DNA of 64,000 nucleotides from positions 658,089,717 to 658,153,716 of the forward strand of contig NC_090446.1 of assembly GCF_031143425.1 (NCBI RefSeq). Direction: 5' to 3'. A model generated the notes under the pieces. The model worked only from the letters and a program-made list of their open reading frames with translations, was not told the DNA's origin and ran no database searches. Each line of letters begins with the position of its first letter. Position 1 is the stretch's first letter. A program made the translations under genes and the position numbers. The DNA comes from Pleurodeles waltl (Eukaryota > Chordata > Amphibia > Caudata > Salamandridae). Shown in pieces: positions 46,045 to 57,730 of this stretch.

Positions 46045-46543
46045 TGGATTAATTCAAGTATTCAACCTGGCACTTTTTGTATCCTCCAGTACAATGCATA
46101 GAAGCAACACGTTGTGAACACAAAATACTTCAGTTTATTTTTTAGAAGTCAGGTGCAAAGCCGGTAGACAAAAGAAGCCCACCATGTTGAAGTCAACATT
46201 TGTATTTTCTACTCAGAAACTGAGAGAAGGAAGCATCCATTGTGTAACATGTAGGAACAACAAATTAGACACAGCCAGCAAGCAGCAGCAGCCAGTCAAG
46301 GCCAGTGATGTTTTACTGAATATCAAGAAGATGATGCATTAGAAGTGGCAACAACTTCCGAGGGTGGAAGACTAGATCATTTTGCACGAAAATCATTAGT
46401 GTGGAAAAATTTCACATCTCTCAGGTATAAAGAAGAAAATTAACACATGAACTGTGATGTAACAGAAATATTATTGCTACATTTGACATCACAGTGATCA
46501 TACATATGTGCCAATCTTTGCATTTTGTTACTTAGAACACTAA

Positions 46544-46694
46544 GGGCCTAGCTTAGATATTGGCTAGCACTTACTCTCTCACAATGGTGATGGATATCCT
46601 GTCCATCGAAATCCAAATCCCGTTGATTTTGGCGGACGGGATATCATCTCTGTTGTGACGGAGTAACCCCTCTGAAAATAACTAAATCAAGCCG
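46544..46694. mobile_element. Small MITE, 151 bp, TAA duplication
   Basis: Left end GGGCCTAGCTTAGATATTGG, right end (reverse complement) CGGCTTGATTTAGTTATTTT. TAA flanks both sides (46,541-46,543 and 46,695-46,697). The interior GATGGATATCC/GGATATCATC inverted pair matches the family of 14,455-14,624. Confidence 0.65.
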
Positions 46695-47192
46695 TAATTG
46701 ATTATCTGTAAAGTGCTGCACTGAAAGCCTATTTTAAAGTTAATTTACTATAGACTATGTATTTGAGTGGTGTGGTATAGCCTAAAACTTACTATATACA
46801 ATCAATTTATAGTTTGCACTAAAATGATCAGGAATATGTGAAAATAAATGTTTTAAATTTTACATGCAAACGTCAAAAATGCAGAGCTGCATTATAGTTG
46901 ATGAAATGTTTTAACAGAGTTGTTTTGTTATAAATCTACTGTAACATGGACATTGGCAGAGCTTATTAATGATTAATTCATAATTTGGAATGTTATTTGT
47001 GTATTATGTGATATAAATGAATGTGCCTTTTTAATTCACTTTACTTAACCAAAGTGAAGCCTGCAAGGCCTTTTTTATAAAACATGTAGAAAAATGTTTA
47101 GTTATTCTTGCTATTGTGTCATTCTTTTCAGACTTCATTCCCATGAAATGTTAACTTGAAAATAGATGTCCTATTTTTAACACATAGGGGTT

Positions 47193-47310
47193 GATCCTTA
47201 CCTTGGCGGGCGGCGGAGGCCGCCTGCCAAAGTACCCCCGCCAGAACACCGCACCGCGGTCGTCAGACCGCTGCGGTGATTCTGGGTTTTCCATTGGGCT
47301 GGCGGGCGAC
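47193..47310 (+). mobile_element. Truncated MITE left end
   Basis: The start GGGGTTGATCCTTACCTTGG and the following CGGCGGAGGCCGCC, GCCAGAACACCGC and CATTGGGCTGGCGGGCGAC align with the left 120 bases of the MITE at 55,695. The homology stops abruptly at 47,310, where the palindromic tandem block begins. No right end is present. Confidence 0.65.
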
Positions 47311-48160
47311 GTCACGAAAGGGGAGCGACCTTGTAGGCAAGGGTCTCTCCCCGGGGGGGGGTGTGCAAATTTATTTTAGGCCATTTCTGCCCCCCCTGGG
47401 GGCAGATCGGCCTATTGGTGTTAGGCCGATCTGCCCCCAGGGGGGCAGAAACCTCTAGGCGCCAGGGCAAATAGTTTTTTGTGGATTTTTGTTTGTTTGT
47501 TTGTTTTTTTAGAGATGGGGAGCGACCCATTAGGCAAGGGTCGCTCCCCTGGGGGGCAAATTGTATTTAGACCATTTCTGCCCCCCTTGGGGGCAGATTG
47601 GCCGATTGTAGGTCAATCTGCCCCCAAGGGGGGCAGAAACCACTAGACACCAGGGATCTTTTATTTTGTGCCGTAACGCAAGGGGAGCGACCTTGTAGGC
47701 AAGGGTCGCTCCCCAGGGGGGGGGTGGGGGGACTTTATTTTAGGCCATTTCTGCCCCCCCTGGGGGCACATCGGCATATTGGTATTAGGCCGATCTGCCC
47801 CCAGGGGGGGCAGAAACCTCTAGGTGCCAGGGCAAATTGTTTTTTTGTGTTTTTCTTTTTTTTTTTAGTTTTTTTAGAGATTGGGAGCGACCCATTAGGC
47901 AAGGGTCGCTCCCCTGAGGGGCAAATTGTATTTAGACCATTTCTGCCCCCCTTAGGGGCAGATTGGCCAATTTTAGGTAAATCTGCCCCCAAGGGGGCAG
48001 AAACCACTAGGCACCGGGGATTTTTTTTTGGCGCCAATGTCACGCAGGGGGAGCAACCCGATAGGCAAGGGTCGCTCCCGGGGGGGGGGGGGGCGGCGGG
48101 GTTGGGGGGTGGGGGTGTGGGGGACACATTTATTTTAGGCCATTCCTGGCCCCCCTGGGG
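47311..48160. repeat. GC-rich palindromic tandem repeats, dimer period about 363 bp
   Basis: The box GGGAGCGACC…GGTCGCTCCC recurs at about 47,320, 47,505, 47,682, 47,885 and 48,047. Each is followed by a near-perfect palindrome of the form CTGCCCCCC…GGGGGGCAG. Two subtypes alternate, so the full period is 362 then 365 bases. No coding sign. Confidence 0.8.
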
Positions 48161-50955
48161 CCGGCTGAGCTAGAGGCCAAAATCCACAGGTAGGCACTGT
48201 TTTCCAAGAAAAAATGTGAGGTGTCCACGTTGTGTTTTGGGCCATCTCCTGTCGCTGGTGCTAGGCCTACCCACACAACTGAGGTATCATTTTTATCAGG
48301 AGACTTGGGAGAACGCTGGGTGGAAGGAAATTTGTGGCTCCTCTCAGATTCCAGAACTTTCTGTCACCGAAATGTGAGGAAAATGTTTTTTTTAGCCAAA
48401 ATTTGAGGTTTGCAAAGGATTCTGGGTAACAGAACCTGGTCAGAGCCCCACAAGTCACCCCATCTTGGATTCTCCTAGGTCTCTAGTTTTAAAAAATGCA
48501 CAGGTTTGGTAGGTTTCCCTAGGTGCCGGCTGAGCTAGAGGCCAAAATCTACAGGTAGGCACTTTGCAAAAAACAGCTCTGTTTTCTGTGATGTGTCCAC
48601 GTTGTGTTTTGGGGCATATCCTGTCGCGGGAGCTAGGCCTACCCACACAAGTGAGGTACCATTTTTATCGGGAGACTTGGGGGAATGCTGGGTGGAAGGA
48701 AATTTGTGGCTCCTCTTAGATTCCAGAACTTTCTGTCACCAAAATTTGAGGAAAATATGTTTTTTTAGCCAAACTTTGAGGTTTGCAAAGGATTCTGGGT
48801 AACAGAACCTGGTCAGAGCCCCACAAGTCACCCCATCTTGGATTCCCCTAGGTCTCTAGTTTTCAGAAATGCACAGGATTGGTAGGTTTCCCTAGGTGCC
48901 GGCTGAGCTAGAGGCCAAAATCCACAGGTAGGCACTGTTTTCTATGAAAAAATTAGATGTGTCCACGTTGTGTTATGGGGCGTTTCCTGACGCGGGCACT
49001 AGGCCTACCCACACAAGTGAGGTATAATTTTTATCGGGAGACTTGGGGGAACGCTGGGTGGAAGGAAATGTGTGGCTCCTCCCAGATTCCAGAACTTTTT
49101 GCCACAGAAATGTGAGGAACATGTGTTTTTTAAGCCAAATTTTGAGGTTTGCAAAGGATTCTGGGTAAGAGAACCTGGTCCGAGCCCCACAAGTCACCCC
49201 ATCTTGGATTCCCCTAGGTCTCTAGTTTTCATAAATGCACAGTTTTGGTAGGTTTCCCTAGGTGCCGGCTGAGCTAGAGGCCAAAATCTACAGGTAGGCC
49301 CTTCGCAAAAAACACCTCTGTTTTCTTTAAAAAAATTGGATGTGTCCACGTTGCGCTTTGGGGCGTTTCCTGTCGCGGGCGCTAGGCCTACCCACACAAG
49401 TGACGTATCACTTTTATCGGGAGACTTGGGGGAATGCTGGGTGGAAGGAAATTTGTGGCTCCTCTCAGATTCCAGAACTTTCTGCCACAGAAATGTGAGG
49501 AACATGTGTTTTTTTAGCCAAATTTTGAGGTTTGCAAAGGATTCTGGGTAACAGAACCTGGTCCGAGCCCCACAAGTCACCCCATCTTGGATTCCCCTAG
49601 GTCTCTAGTTTTCAGAAATGCACAGGTTTGGTAGGTTTCCCTAGGTGCCGGCTGAGCTAGAGCCCAAAATCTACAGGTAGGCAGTTTGCAAAAAACACCT
49701 CTGTTTTCTTTCAAAAAATTGGATGTGTCCACGTTGCGCTTTGGGGCGTTTCCTGTCGCGGGCGCTAGGCCTACCCACACAAGTGAGGTATAATTTTTAT
49801 CGGGAGACTTGGGGGAACGCTGGGTGGAAGGAAATTTGTGGCTCCTCTCAGATTCCAGACCTTTCTGCCACAGAAATGTGAGGAACATGTGTTTTTTAGC
49901 CAAATTTTGAGGTTTGCCAAGGATTCTGGGTAACAGAACCTGGTCCGAGCCCCACAAGTCACCCCATCTTGGATTCCCCTAGGTCTCTAGTTTTCAGAAA
50001 TGCACAGGTTTGGTAGGTTTCCCTAGGTGCCGGCTGAGCTAGAGGCCAAAATCTACAGGTAGTCACTTCGCAAAAAACACCTCTGTTTTCTTTCAATAAA
50101 TTGGATGTGTCCACATTGCGCTTTGGGGCTTTTCCTGTCGCGGGCACTAGGCCTACCCACACAAGTGAGGTATCATTTTTATCGGGAGACTTGGGGGAAT
50201 GGTGGGTGGAAGGAAATTTGTGGCTCCTCTCAGATTCCAGAACTTTCTGCCACAGAAATGTGAGGAACATGTGTTATTTTAGCCAAATTTTGAGGTTTGC
50301 AAAGGATTCTGGGTAAGAGAACCTGGTCCGAGCCCCACAAGTCACCCCATCTTGGATTCCCCTAGGTCTCTAGTTTTCAGAAATGCGCAGGTTTGGTAGG
50401 TTTCCCTATGTGCCGGCTGAGCTAGAGGCCAAAATCTACAGGTAGGCACTTTGAAAAAACACCTCTGTTTTCTTTCAAAAAATTGGATGTGTCCATGTTG
50501 CGCTTTGGGGCGTTTCCTGTCGCGGGCGCTAGGCCTACCCACACAAGTGAGGTATCATTTTTATCGGGAGACTTGGGGGAATGCTGGGTGGAAGGAAATT
50601 TGTGGCTCCTCTCAGATTCCAGAACTTTCTGCCACAGAAATGTGAGCAACATGTGTTTTTTTAGCCAAATTTTGAGGTTTGCAAAGGATTCTGGGTAACA
50701 GAACCTGGTCCGAGCCCCACAAGTCACCCCATCTTGGATTCCCCTAGGTCTCTAGTTTTCAGAAATGCACAGGTTTGGTAGGTTTCCCTAGGTGCCGGCT
50801 GAGCTAGAGGCCAAAATCTACAGGTAGGCACTTTGCAAAAAACACCTCTGTTTTCTGTGATGTGTCCACGTTGTGTTTTGGGGCATATCCTGTCGCGGGC
50901 GCTCGGTCTAACCTCACAAGTGAGGTATAATTTTTATTGGGAGACTTGGGGGAAC
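48161..50955. repeat. Tandem array, 365-383-bp unit, seven full copies and a partial one
   Basis: Units beginning CCGGCTGAGCTAGAGGCC start at 48,161, 48,526, 48,899, 49,265, 49,648, 50,030, 50,413 and 50,795; the last breaks off at about 50,955. Spacings are 365, 373, 366, 383, 382, 383 and 382. Copies are highly alike. Each carries on the minus strand an almost unit-long open frame (up to 128 codons, with LVWVGLAPATGNAP), but unit lengths are mostly not multiples of three and the frame shows no known domain. Confidence 0.9.
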
Positions 50956-52028
50956 ATAGAATAGCAAAACAAGTGTTATTGCCCCTTGTCTTTCTCTACA
51001 TTTTTCCCTTCCAAATGTAAGACAGTGTGTAAAAAAGACGTCTATTTGAGAAATGCCCTGTAATTCACATGCTAGTATGGGCACCCCGGAATTAAGAGAT
51101 GTGCAAATAACCACTGCTTCTCAACACCTTATCTTGTGCCCATTTTGGAAATACAAAGGTTTTCTTGATAGCAATTTTTTACTCTTTATATTTCAGCAAA
51201 TGAATTGCTGTATACCCGGTATAGAATGAAAACCCACTGCAGGGTGCAGGTCATTTATTGGCTCTGGGTACCTAGAGTTCTTGATGAACCTACAAGCCCT
51301 ATATATCCCCGCAACCAGAAGAGTCCAGCAGACGTAACGGTATATTGCTTTCGAAAATCTGACATTGCAGGAAAAAGTTACAGAGTAAAACGTAGAGAAA
51401 AAGTTATGTTTTTTTCACCTCAATTTCAATATTTTTCTTTTCCAGTTGTTATTTTCTGTAGGAAACCCTTGTAGGATCTACACAAATTACCCCTTGCTGA
51501 ATTCAGATTTTTGTCTACTTTTCAGAAATGTTGCGGTGTCTGGGATCCAGCATTGGTTTCATGCCCATTTCTGTCACTGACTGAAAGGAGGCTGAAAGCA
51601 CAAAAAATCGTAAAAATGGGGTATGTCCCAGTAAAATGCCAAAATTGTGTTGAAAAATTGGGTTTTCTGATTGAAGTCTGCCTGTTCCTGAAAGCTGGGA
51701 AGCTGGTGATTTCAGCACCGCAAACCCTTTGTTGATGCCCTTTTCAGGAAAAAAACCACAAGCCTTCTTCTGCAGCCCCTTTTTCCCATTTTTTTTTTTA
51801 AAAACAAAATTTTCACTGTATATTGGCTAATTTCTTGGCCTCCTTCTGGGGAACCCACAAAGTCTGGGTACCTCTAGAATCCCTAGGATGTTGGAAAAAA
51901 AGGACGCAAATTTGGCTTGGCTAGCTTATGTGGACAAAAAGTTATGAGGGCCTAAACGCGAACTGCCCCAAATAGCCAAAAAAGGCTTGGCACCTGAAGG
52001 GGAATAGGCCTGGCAGCGAAGGAGTTAA
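50956..52028. repeat. Block downstream of tandem array, probably the other end of the same element
   Basis: This ~1.07-kb block follows the broken last unit and ends at GCCTGGCAGCGAAGGAGTTAA. I recall this ending as common in salamander repeats, but no opposite end was found at the left of the array. A 74-codon plus frame at 51,511-51,735 and an 89-codon one at 51,205-51,474 show no known domain. Confidence 0.45.
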
Positions 52029-52670
52029 TATACCGTTCCCCAGTTGAATCAGTGGCATTGTTCTCCAGATCCCACTTGACCATTCTCCTTGCCGCTCTTA
52101 CCCAGGGCACTCTCCACTTTGTTTGGCTTCTGAGAGGTACAGACCTCTCTACCCTTACCTTTCATTTCAATGCTTTGTTGAGACTTAAAAATGTTCCTTT
52201 TACCCAAGAGGAAAGCTCTTGACTGAGCTTTTATAATGCGGACAACTTCCCTTTACCTACTTTTTGTCAACCTTGGCTTGTCACCTTTTGCCCCAGATGT
52301 TGTTTTTCCGAATTCTTTTTGTCCTTTTCCTTTTTAGTCTTCATGTGTTTTAGCCCAACACGTTAATTTGTGACTTGCTAATTTGTAGGGCTTTCCCTTG
52401 CCCTAGATACCTAAACTTAGAGGACTTTTAAATTGCCTTTATGTTAAAAACAATTGAACAGGAGTTGTTATCAACATGCCAATTAATTTTGTTGATGTTT
52501 TGAATTGTTATTGTTACTGTTGAGTGTTTAGTCCTTTAGATGTTAGTTTGATTAAACTTCTTTCGTCGCTTCGGTCAACCCATGGTGAGTCTGTATTTTT
52601 ATAGTTTTGTTTTGAGAATTATTTACATGATTTTGCGCATGAATCTGTCATAAAAATCCATAACTTTATT
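52029..52670. other. Unrecognised AT-rich sequence
   Basis: No gene or repeat is recognised. Confidence 0.45.
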
Positions 52671-52671
52671 T

Positions 52672-53157
52672 TTTAGTGGGGTTTACCTTGTATGCAGGAG
52701 TGGCTTGTGGGGCCTGGAAGGGGCGGGCGTCACCCAGGCGTGGGGGTGGGGGAGAAATAAACATTACATTTCTCAAATAAAAAAAAATCTTACCTTCTCC
52801 ACTCCTGCACCAATCCTCTACTGCACGCAGGCACAGGGTCCCAGCCTGTTCTGCGGCCAATCCTGAAGCTGCTCAGAGCAGTGTCAGGATTGGCTAGGAG
52901 CCCCCAGCCACGGCACTCCCAGGCAGACAGGGAGCCTGTGAGCCTGTGCAGGTTCTCTCCAGCCACGCAACTAAGTTGCTGGGCTGGAGAGTGCACACTG
53001 CGCATGTGTGTTTGACCAGCCCGACACGGCTGGCTAAACATACATACGCAGTGAGGAGGAATGCTGTGCACCCGCCTCACCACTTGTCACTCCCGTGGCC
53101 TCACCCCTTTGAAAGAAAACTATAACAAATGAAGTCCGCCAGACTCGAAATGAGGGC
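52672..53157 (-). repeat. GC-rich dispersed repeat of unknown class
   Basis: Read on minus it begins GGCCCTCATTTCGAGTCTGG, similar to a Harbinger-type end, and it contains the inverted pair CCAATCCTGA/TCAGGATTGG (about 52,858-52,894). The other end and a target duplication were not found. Confidence 0.35.
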
Positions 53158-54239
53158 CATAGTGTTTGGTCCTGTCAAGCGAGTTGTACACCCCAATGGT
53201 TTTTGTCCCATGGTTTGTTTAGAAGATTGATGGAATTCCAGCATCATCTGCTGCAAAGGGATGTGTGAATATTAATAGGATTTGTGCTTGCTTTGCTTTT
53301 GCTAGAATTGCAGTGAAACGGGGTGTTGTGAAGTGTTTTACGGAGTTTCTGAGTGTTATGTGATTTTGGTGTTTTCTGCTACAAAGTTGCAGATGTTGTG
53401 AACGGATCCACTGGCCTGAGATCAAGGAATAACACACAAGTGTAGAAGACTCTTGGTTAATTTATTGTCGCAGTGTAAGGTGCTTGTCGTGAGACATTGA
53501 CAACAGTGCCAATAGCTTTCCTTGTGTGAATGTGGGTAGTTGATATTAAGTGAATCCTGATTGCACATGGAGGAACTGTATCAACCAGAGTGAGACCCGC
53601 TGGTCGAGTCTCATTTGTTGTATAATTGTAAAAGCATAGTCAGAAAGTGTAGCTCCGTACTGCTTTGAAGTGGTTGGGTAACCTGTCCTATAGTAAGAAG
53701 ACGGTTGTTGTTGGATTATGCTTGCAACATTTTGCATTAGGGCTGCATGAAAGGTGACTATGTGCAAGAAATTGTAAAGGAGTGTGAGCTGCTGCAAGGA
53801 GTATGAGTGATGTCATTGTGTGTTGCGCTGGTTTAGGTCAGTTGTTGGGAAGCCGTGCTGGTAATGGTGGCCTACATTATAGAGTGGCATGCTGCCTTTG
53901 GTTAAGAACACTGAAAAAGAGAATTGTGGGAGCAGAATAACCACCTGATTGTGAACGAAAAGTTTATTGTGAATTGTTCAATTTGATTGAAGTGAAGTTC
54001 TTTAAAACATTGAAAAGCCTGAAGAAAGCAGATGTATTTATCCCGGTTAGAGAGAGAAGAGAGGCTCCACCTGAAGGTATTCAAGGTCATCATGTATCAT
54101 CAGAAAAAAGTCTTCAGACATGTCTATGGCTTGAACAATGGTGTAGTATTATTGAGTGAAAAGATGCATTAGCATTTCCTGGCTTTGGAAAATTTAATTA
54201 GCGAATTATTGAGAATCTGAGGTAGTACTTTATGACATG
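53158..54239 (+). other. Possible retroviral leader or LTR remnant, unresolved
   Basis: This lies directly upstream of the gag-like frame on the same strand. I could not find a primer-binding site or a repeat of this segment downstream, so an LTR is not supported. Confidence 0.25.
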
Positions 54240-55694
54240 AAACTGTCTCCAAGACCCACACAATTCGAATGGCAAGACTTTGGAACAGAGCGAAATAAGT
54301 AGGAAAGTAGAATAAAGAAGGCAATTTTGAAAGCTGCAGAAGCAAGATGGGATAGTCAGCAAAAAGGTTGGAGAACAGACATCATTAAAGGAACCAGATT
54401 AAATCCAGCCATTACTAGTGAGGAAGGAGAAAGCGCTAAACCAAAGAGTAAGAAAAAGACAGAAAAAGCAGAACAGACAACAGAAGAAAATTGGGAAAGA
54501 AAGCTAAAACTTATGAGAGTGATTTGGATGTTGATTTTATAAATCTTCTATTGTTAAATCGTCCGCCTCCATACAATTCTGAGCAGTTAGGAGTGACAGG
54601 TGAAGCAATGAGAAATGTGACCTACTGCACCAGTAGAATAAACCTCTATTCAGATAATATCAGATCCAAACATGAGTTCAGTAGGACAGACTCCCAATAT
54701 GAATCAACCAGGTCAGAGTTTTACCACAATTCAGTCAGTGTAGAGTGAGTTCTAACATTAATCAGCAAGCACAGAGCTTTAATTTGAAATCAGTCTGTGC
54801 AAATACACAGTCCACATCAGCCTGTGCAGAATTTAAATCCAAATCAGAGAGGACACAATTTAAATACACAATTAACAGGCCAGAGTTTAAGAATGACAGT
54901 TCCACAGAGTAAAAGGAATTTCCTGCACCCAGATGCATTGCCAGTTCCACTGACAATACGCCCAGTTGTTCCTTTGCATACACCAGGCATGACTGGGAAT
55001 AATCCACATGCATTAAATGTCCCAAATGTTCAGAATGTTTAAAATGCCCTGAATACCCCAGTCATCTCAAATGGTTTTGCATCAAACAGTGCACAGGGAT
55101 ATGTGAGCCCAAGTAGGTTAGAGATAGAGAAAATGAATTCTCTTCTGAGACCGTTGACCTATACACGCATTTCAGATGCAACTTCACTGACAAGCTTGAT
55201 AGGATTTACCATAGATGCGAGGTTTCCTAAGAGATCCTCACTGTATTTCGGTACCCAGAACAGACCCTTAATATTGGATGTAGTACTCCACATAGGAGAT
55301 TATCCTTTAACACTCCAGAAGATATGTCTATTGTAAATACCCCAGATGAAGCAATTGCTGGTACTTCGAGAATAGAAGCATTGTTGAATGCTGCAATGAG
55401 TTTGCAAGGTTTAACTGCTCAGCAATTAAAGATTGGATGAAAAAATTGAGTCCTGCAAGATCAACAAGAGTAACGAGTTGCAGTGCAAGAGCAGAACATG
55501 CCATAGAAAGAGATAGATAATTTAATATACCAAGATTAAAATTAGAATTAAATTAAATGAAATGATACTGGGAAATGTTGACACAGGTTTATTAGAAGCT
55601 TACACTGAAGATGAACTGTAGTTTGTGTACACAGACATTTTAAAACGCACAGAACAAGCTTTTTGGAGATTAGCTGAAGTAGCTGAGAGATATG

Positions 55695-56324
55695 GGGGGT
55701 CATTCTGACCCCGGCCGGCGGCGTAAGCCGCCGGCCTGGCTGGAACCGCCAGAATACCGCTGCGCGGTCAAAAGACCGCCGCGGGTATTCTGGGTTTCCT
55801 GCTGGGCTGGCGGGCGACTGCCAGAAGGCCGCCTGCCAGCCCAGCGGGAAACACCCTTCCATGAGGATGCCGGCTCCGAATGGAGCCGGCGGAGTGGAAG
55901 GGGTGCGACGGGTGCAGTTGCACCCGTCGCGATTTTCTGTGTCTGCATGGCAGACACTGAAAATCTTTGTGGGGCCCTGTTACGGGGGCCCCTGCAGTGC
56001 CCATGCCATTGGCATGGGCACTGCAGGGGCCCTCAGGGGCCCCACGACACCCCTTACCGCCATCCTGTTCCTGGCGGCCACGACCGCCAGGAACAGGATG
56101 GCGGTAATGGGGGTCGGAATCCCCATGGCGGCGCAGCAAGCTGCGCCGCCATGGTGGATTCCCCAGGGCAGCGGGAAACCGGCGGTACACTGCCGGTTTT
56201 CCGTTTCTGACCGCGGCTGTACCGCCGCGGTCAGAATGCCCATGGGAGCACCGCCAGCCTGTTGGCGGTGCTCCCGCGGTCGTTGGCCCTGGCGGATTTT
56301 AAAGCCAGGGTCAGAATGACCCCC
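55695..56324. mobile_element. Multi-hairpin MITE in gag, 630 bp, ATG duplication
   Basis: The ends GGGGGTCATTCTGACCC and GGGTCAGAATGACCCCC are perfect inverted repeats; ATG flanks both sides (55,692-55,694 and 56,325-56,327). The interior is a chain of hairpins, e.g. CCATGGCGGCGCAG with its complement (about 56,123-56,155), CCGCCATCCTGTTCCTGG with its complement (about 56,058-56,105), and GCGACGGGTGCA/TGCACCCGTCGC (about 55,907-55,932). Homologous to 34,973-35,515. Confidence 0.9.
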
Positions 56325-56920
56325 ATGATGTTGATTTGGAGAAGTCAAAAACATTGGAGAGAAGTCACAGATTAGACTTCAGTGTCAAGGATATTTTGAA
56401 TATGCCACCGCCTGGAACAAGATTGCAGATTAGGGAATTAATTTGTTGCATTCAGAAATTAAAGGCTTTAGACAAGTGTGAAGGAAGACGTACAAATAAA
56501 AGAGATCAGAAGAAAACTAAAAAACATTTGCCTCCAGCAGGAGCAGGTCAAAGTGAAGAAAATGTGAAGATGCTTCCCATGAGAGAAATTAATGGTGGAA
56601 GAATCGTTCATGTACCTTCGAGTAGGCGTGATATTTTGTCCTTCAGAAATGATTACCTGAAACTGAGAGATAAACCAGTAGAGTGGTATAAGCAGACAGA
56701 ATGATTTGTGAAGCTTTCAAAATGCCTCTGGGAAGATTTGAACGCATTGTTTGACATGGTGGTTCCGAGTGACTTATGAACTGATTGTAAGGTTAGTGTT
56801 GATAGACCTGACAGTGAACCTCCAAGAGATCCAGTGACAAATGTGCTGTCTGAAGACGTGATGAACAAATATCAGAACATGGCTGGCTTTTTGAAGAACA
56901 AGGTGTCCTCTAAAGACATT

Positions 56921-57546
56921 GGGCCTCATTTACGAGACCCATGGCACAGGGCAGCACAGCAAGTGCCTTTCTGAGCCATCCTCTGTCACTAGGAATGGGC
57001 AGAAGTGTGCCATATCTACAAGATACAGTGCATTTATGTCCTCTCCCCCTGCTCTGGTACACAAATTGCTGCCAAATGCCAACACAGGCATCATGGTGCC
57101 AGGGTGCCTGCATTGTGGGGATGATTGTTTTGTGCAGGAAGTGACACCTTCCTCCATAAAAACAATTACATGAGAATGCAGCACACATAGAAATAGGAAA
57201 CAATGTGGATAAATAAAGATATTTCTCCGGGTTGCGTCACTCTTACACCACCTCTGAGGTGACATAGGAATCTGACGCATTCCCAGACTTATATATCTGT
57301 GAATGCATCAAATTCCTTTGGGTTCCATGAGTGTTGCGTGGGAACATCCCAAGCAACACCCATGGAACGCCCCTTTCATGCAGTGTAATGCGTAAAAGGG
57401 ATCCATATTTACAAGGCCATGAAAAGCCCTGCAAGGTAGGTTTGTATGGCCTTGTAAATATGGCCTTGCACACTGCGCCACAGAAACATAAAACAAATCA
57501 TGCTCCAGTGGCGCAGTGTGCCCCTAAGGCCTTATAAATGAGGCCC
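56921..57546. mobile_element. MITE in gag, 626 bp, GGGCCTCATTTA ends
   Basis: Left end GGGCCTCATTTACGAG; right end in reverse complement GGGCCTCATTTATAAG. The flanks ATT (left) and ATC (right) would be a duplication with one change. The interior has a palindrome around GGCCTTGTAAATA/TATTTACAAGGCC (about 57,405-57,465). Confidence 0.75.
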
Positions 57547-57730
57547 ATCAATTGACAGGGTGATTCAGGAATATAAGGAGTCAATGCATTATTATTATGA
57601 GAGATTGTTGCAGGTTTTCAGCCATTTTAGTGGTACTGAGACCATAGAAGTTAAAGACATGGGTAAATTTGTGTTTGGATTTATGCAGGGATTGATGCCA
57701 GACATATGTAACATGATTCAGCAGTACTTG

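Noticed and set aside
48221..50727. Many 60-128-codon frames on both strands in the tandem array
   Set aside because: They are repeats of one another, overlap on both strands, and units are mostly not a multiple of three; no domain or start context supports a gene.
53158..54239. 5' LTR of the retrovirus-like element
   Set aside because: No TG…CA borders, no primer-binding site and no second copy in the window.
55692..56319. Frames of 85-172 codons on both strands
   Set aside because: They lie wholly within a GC-rich hairpin MITE; low stop density follows from base composition.
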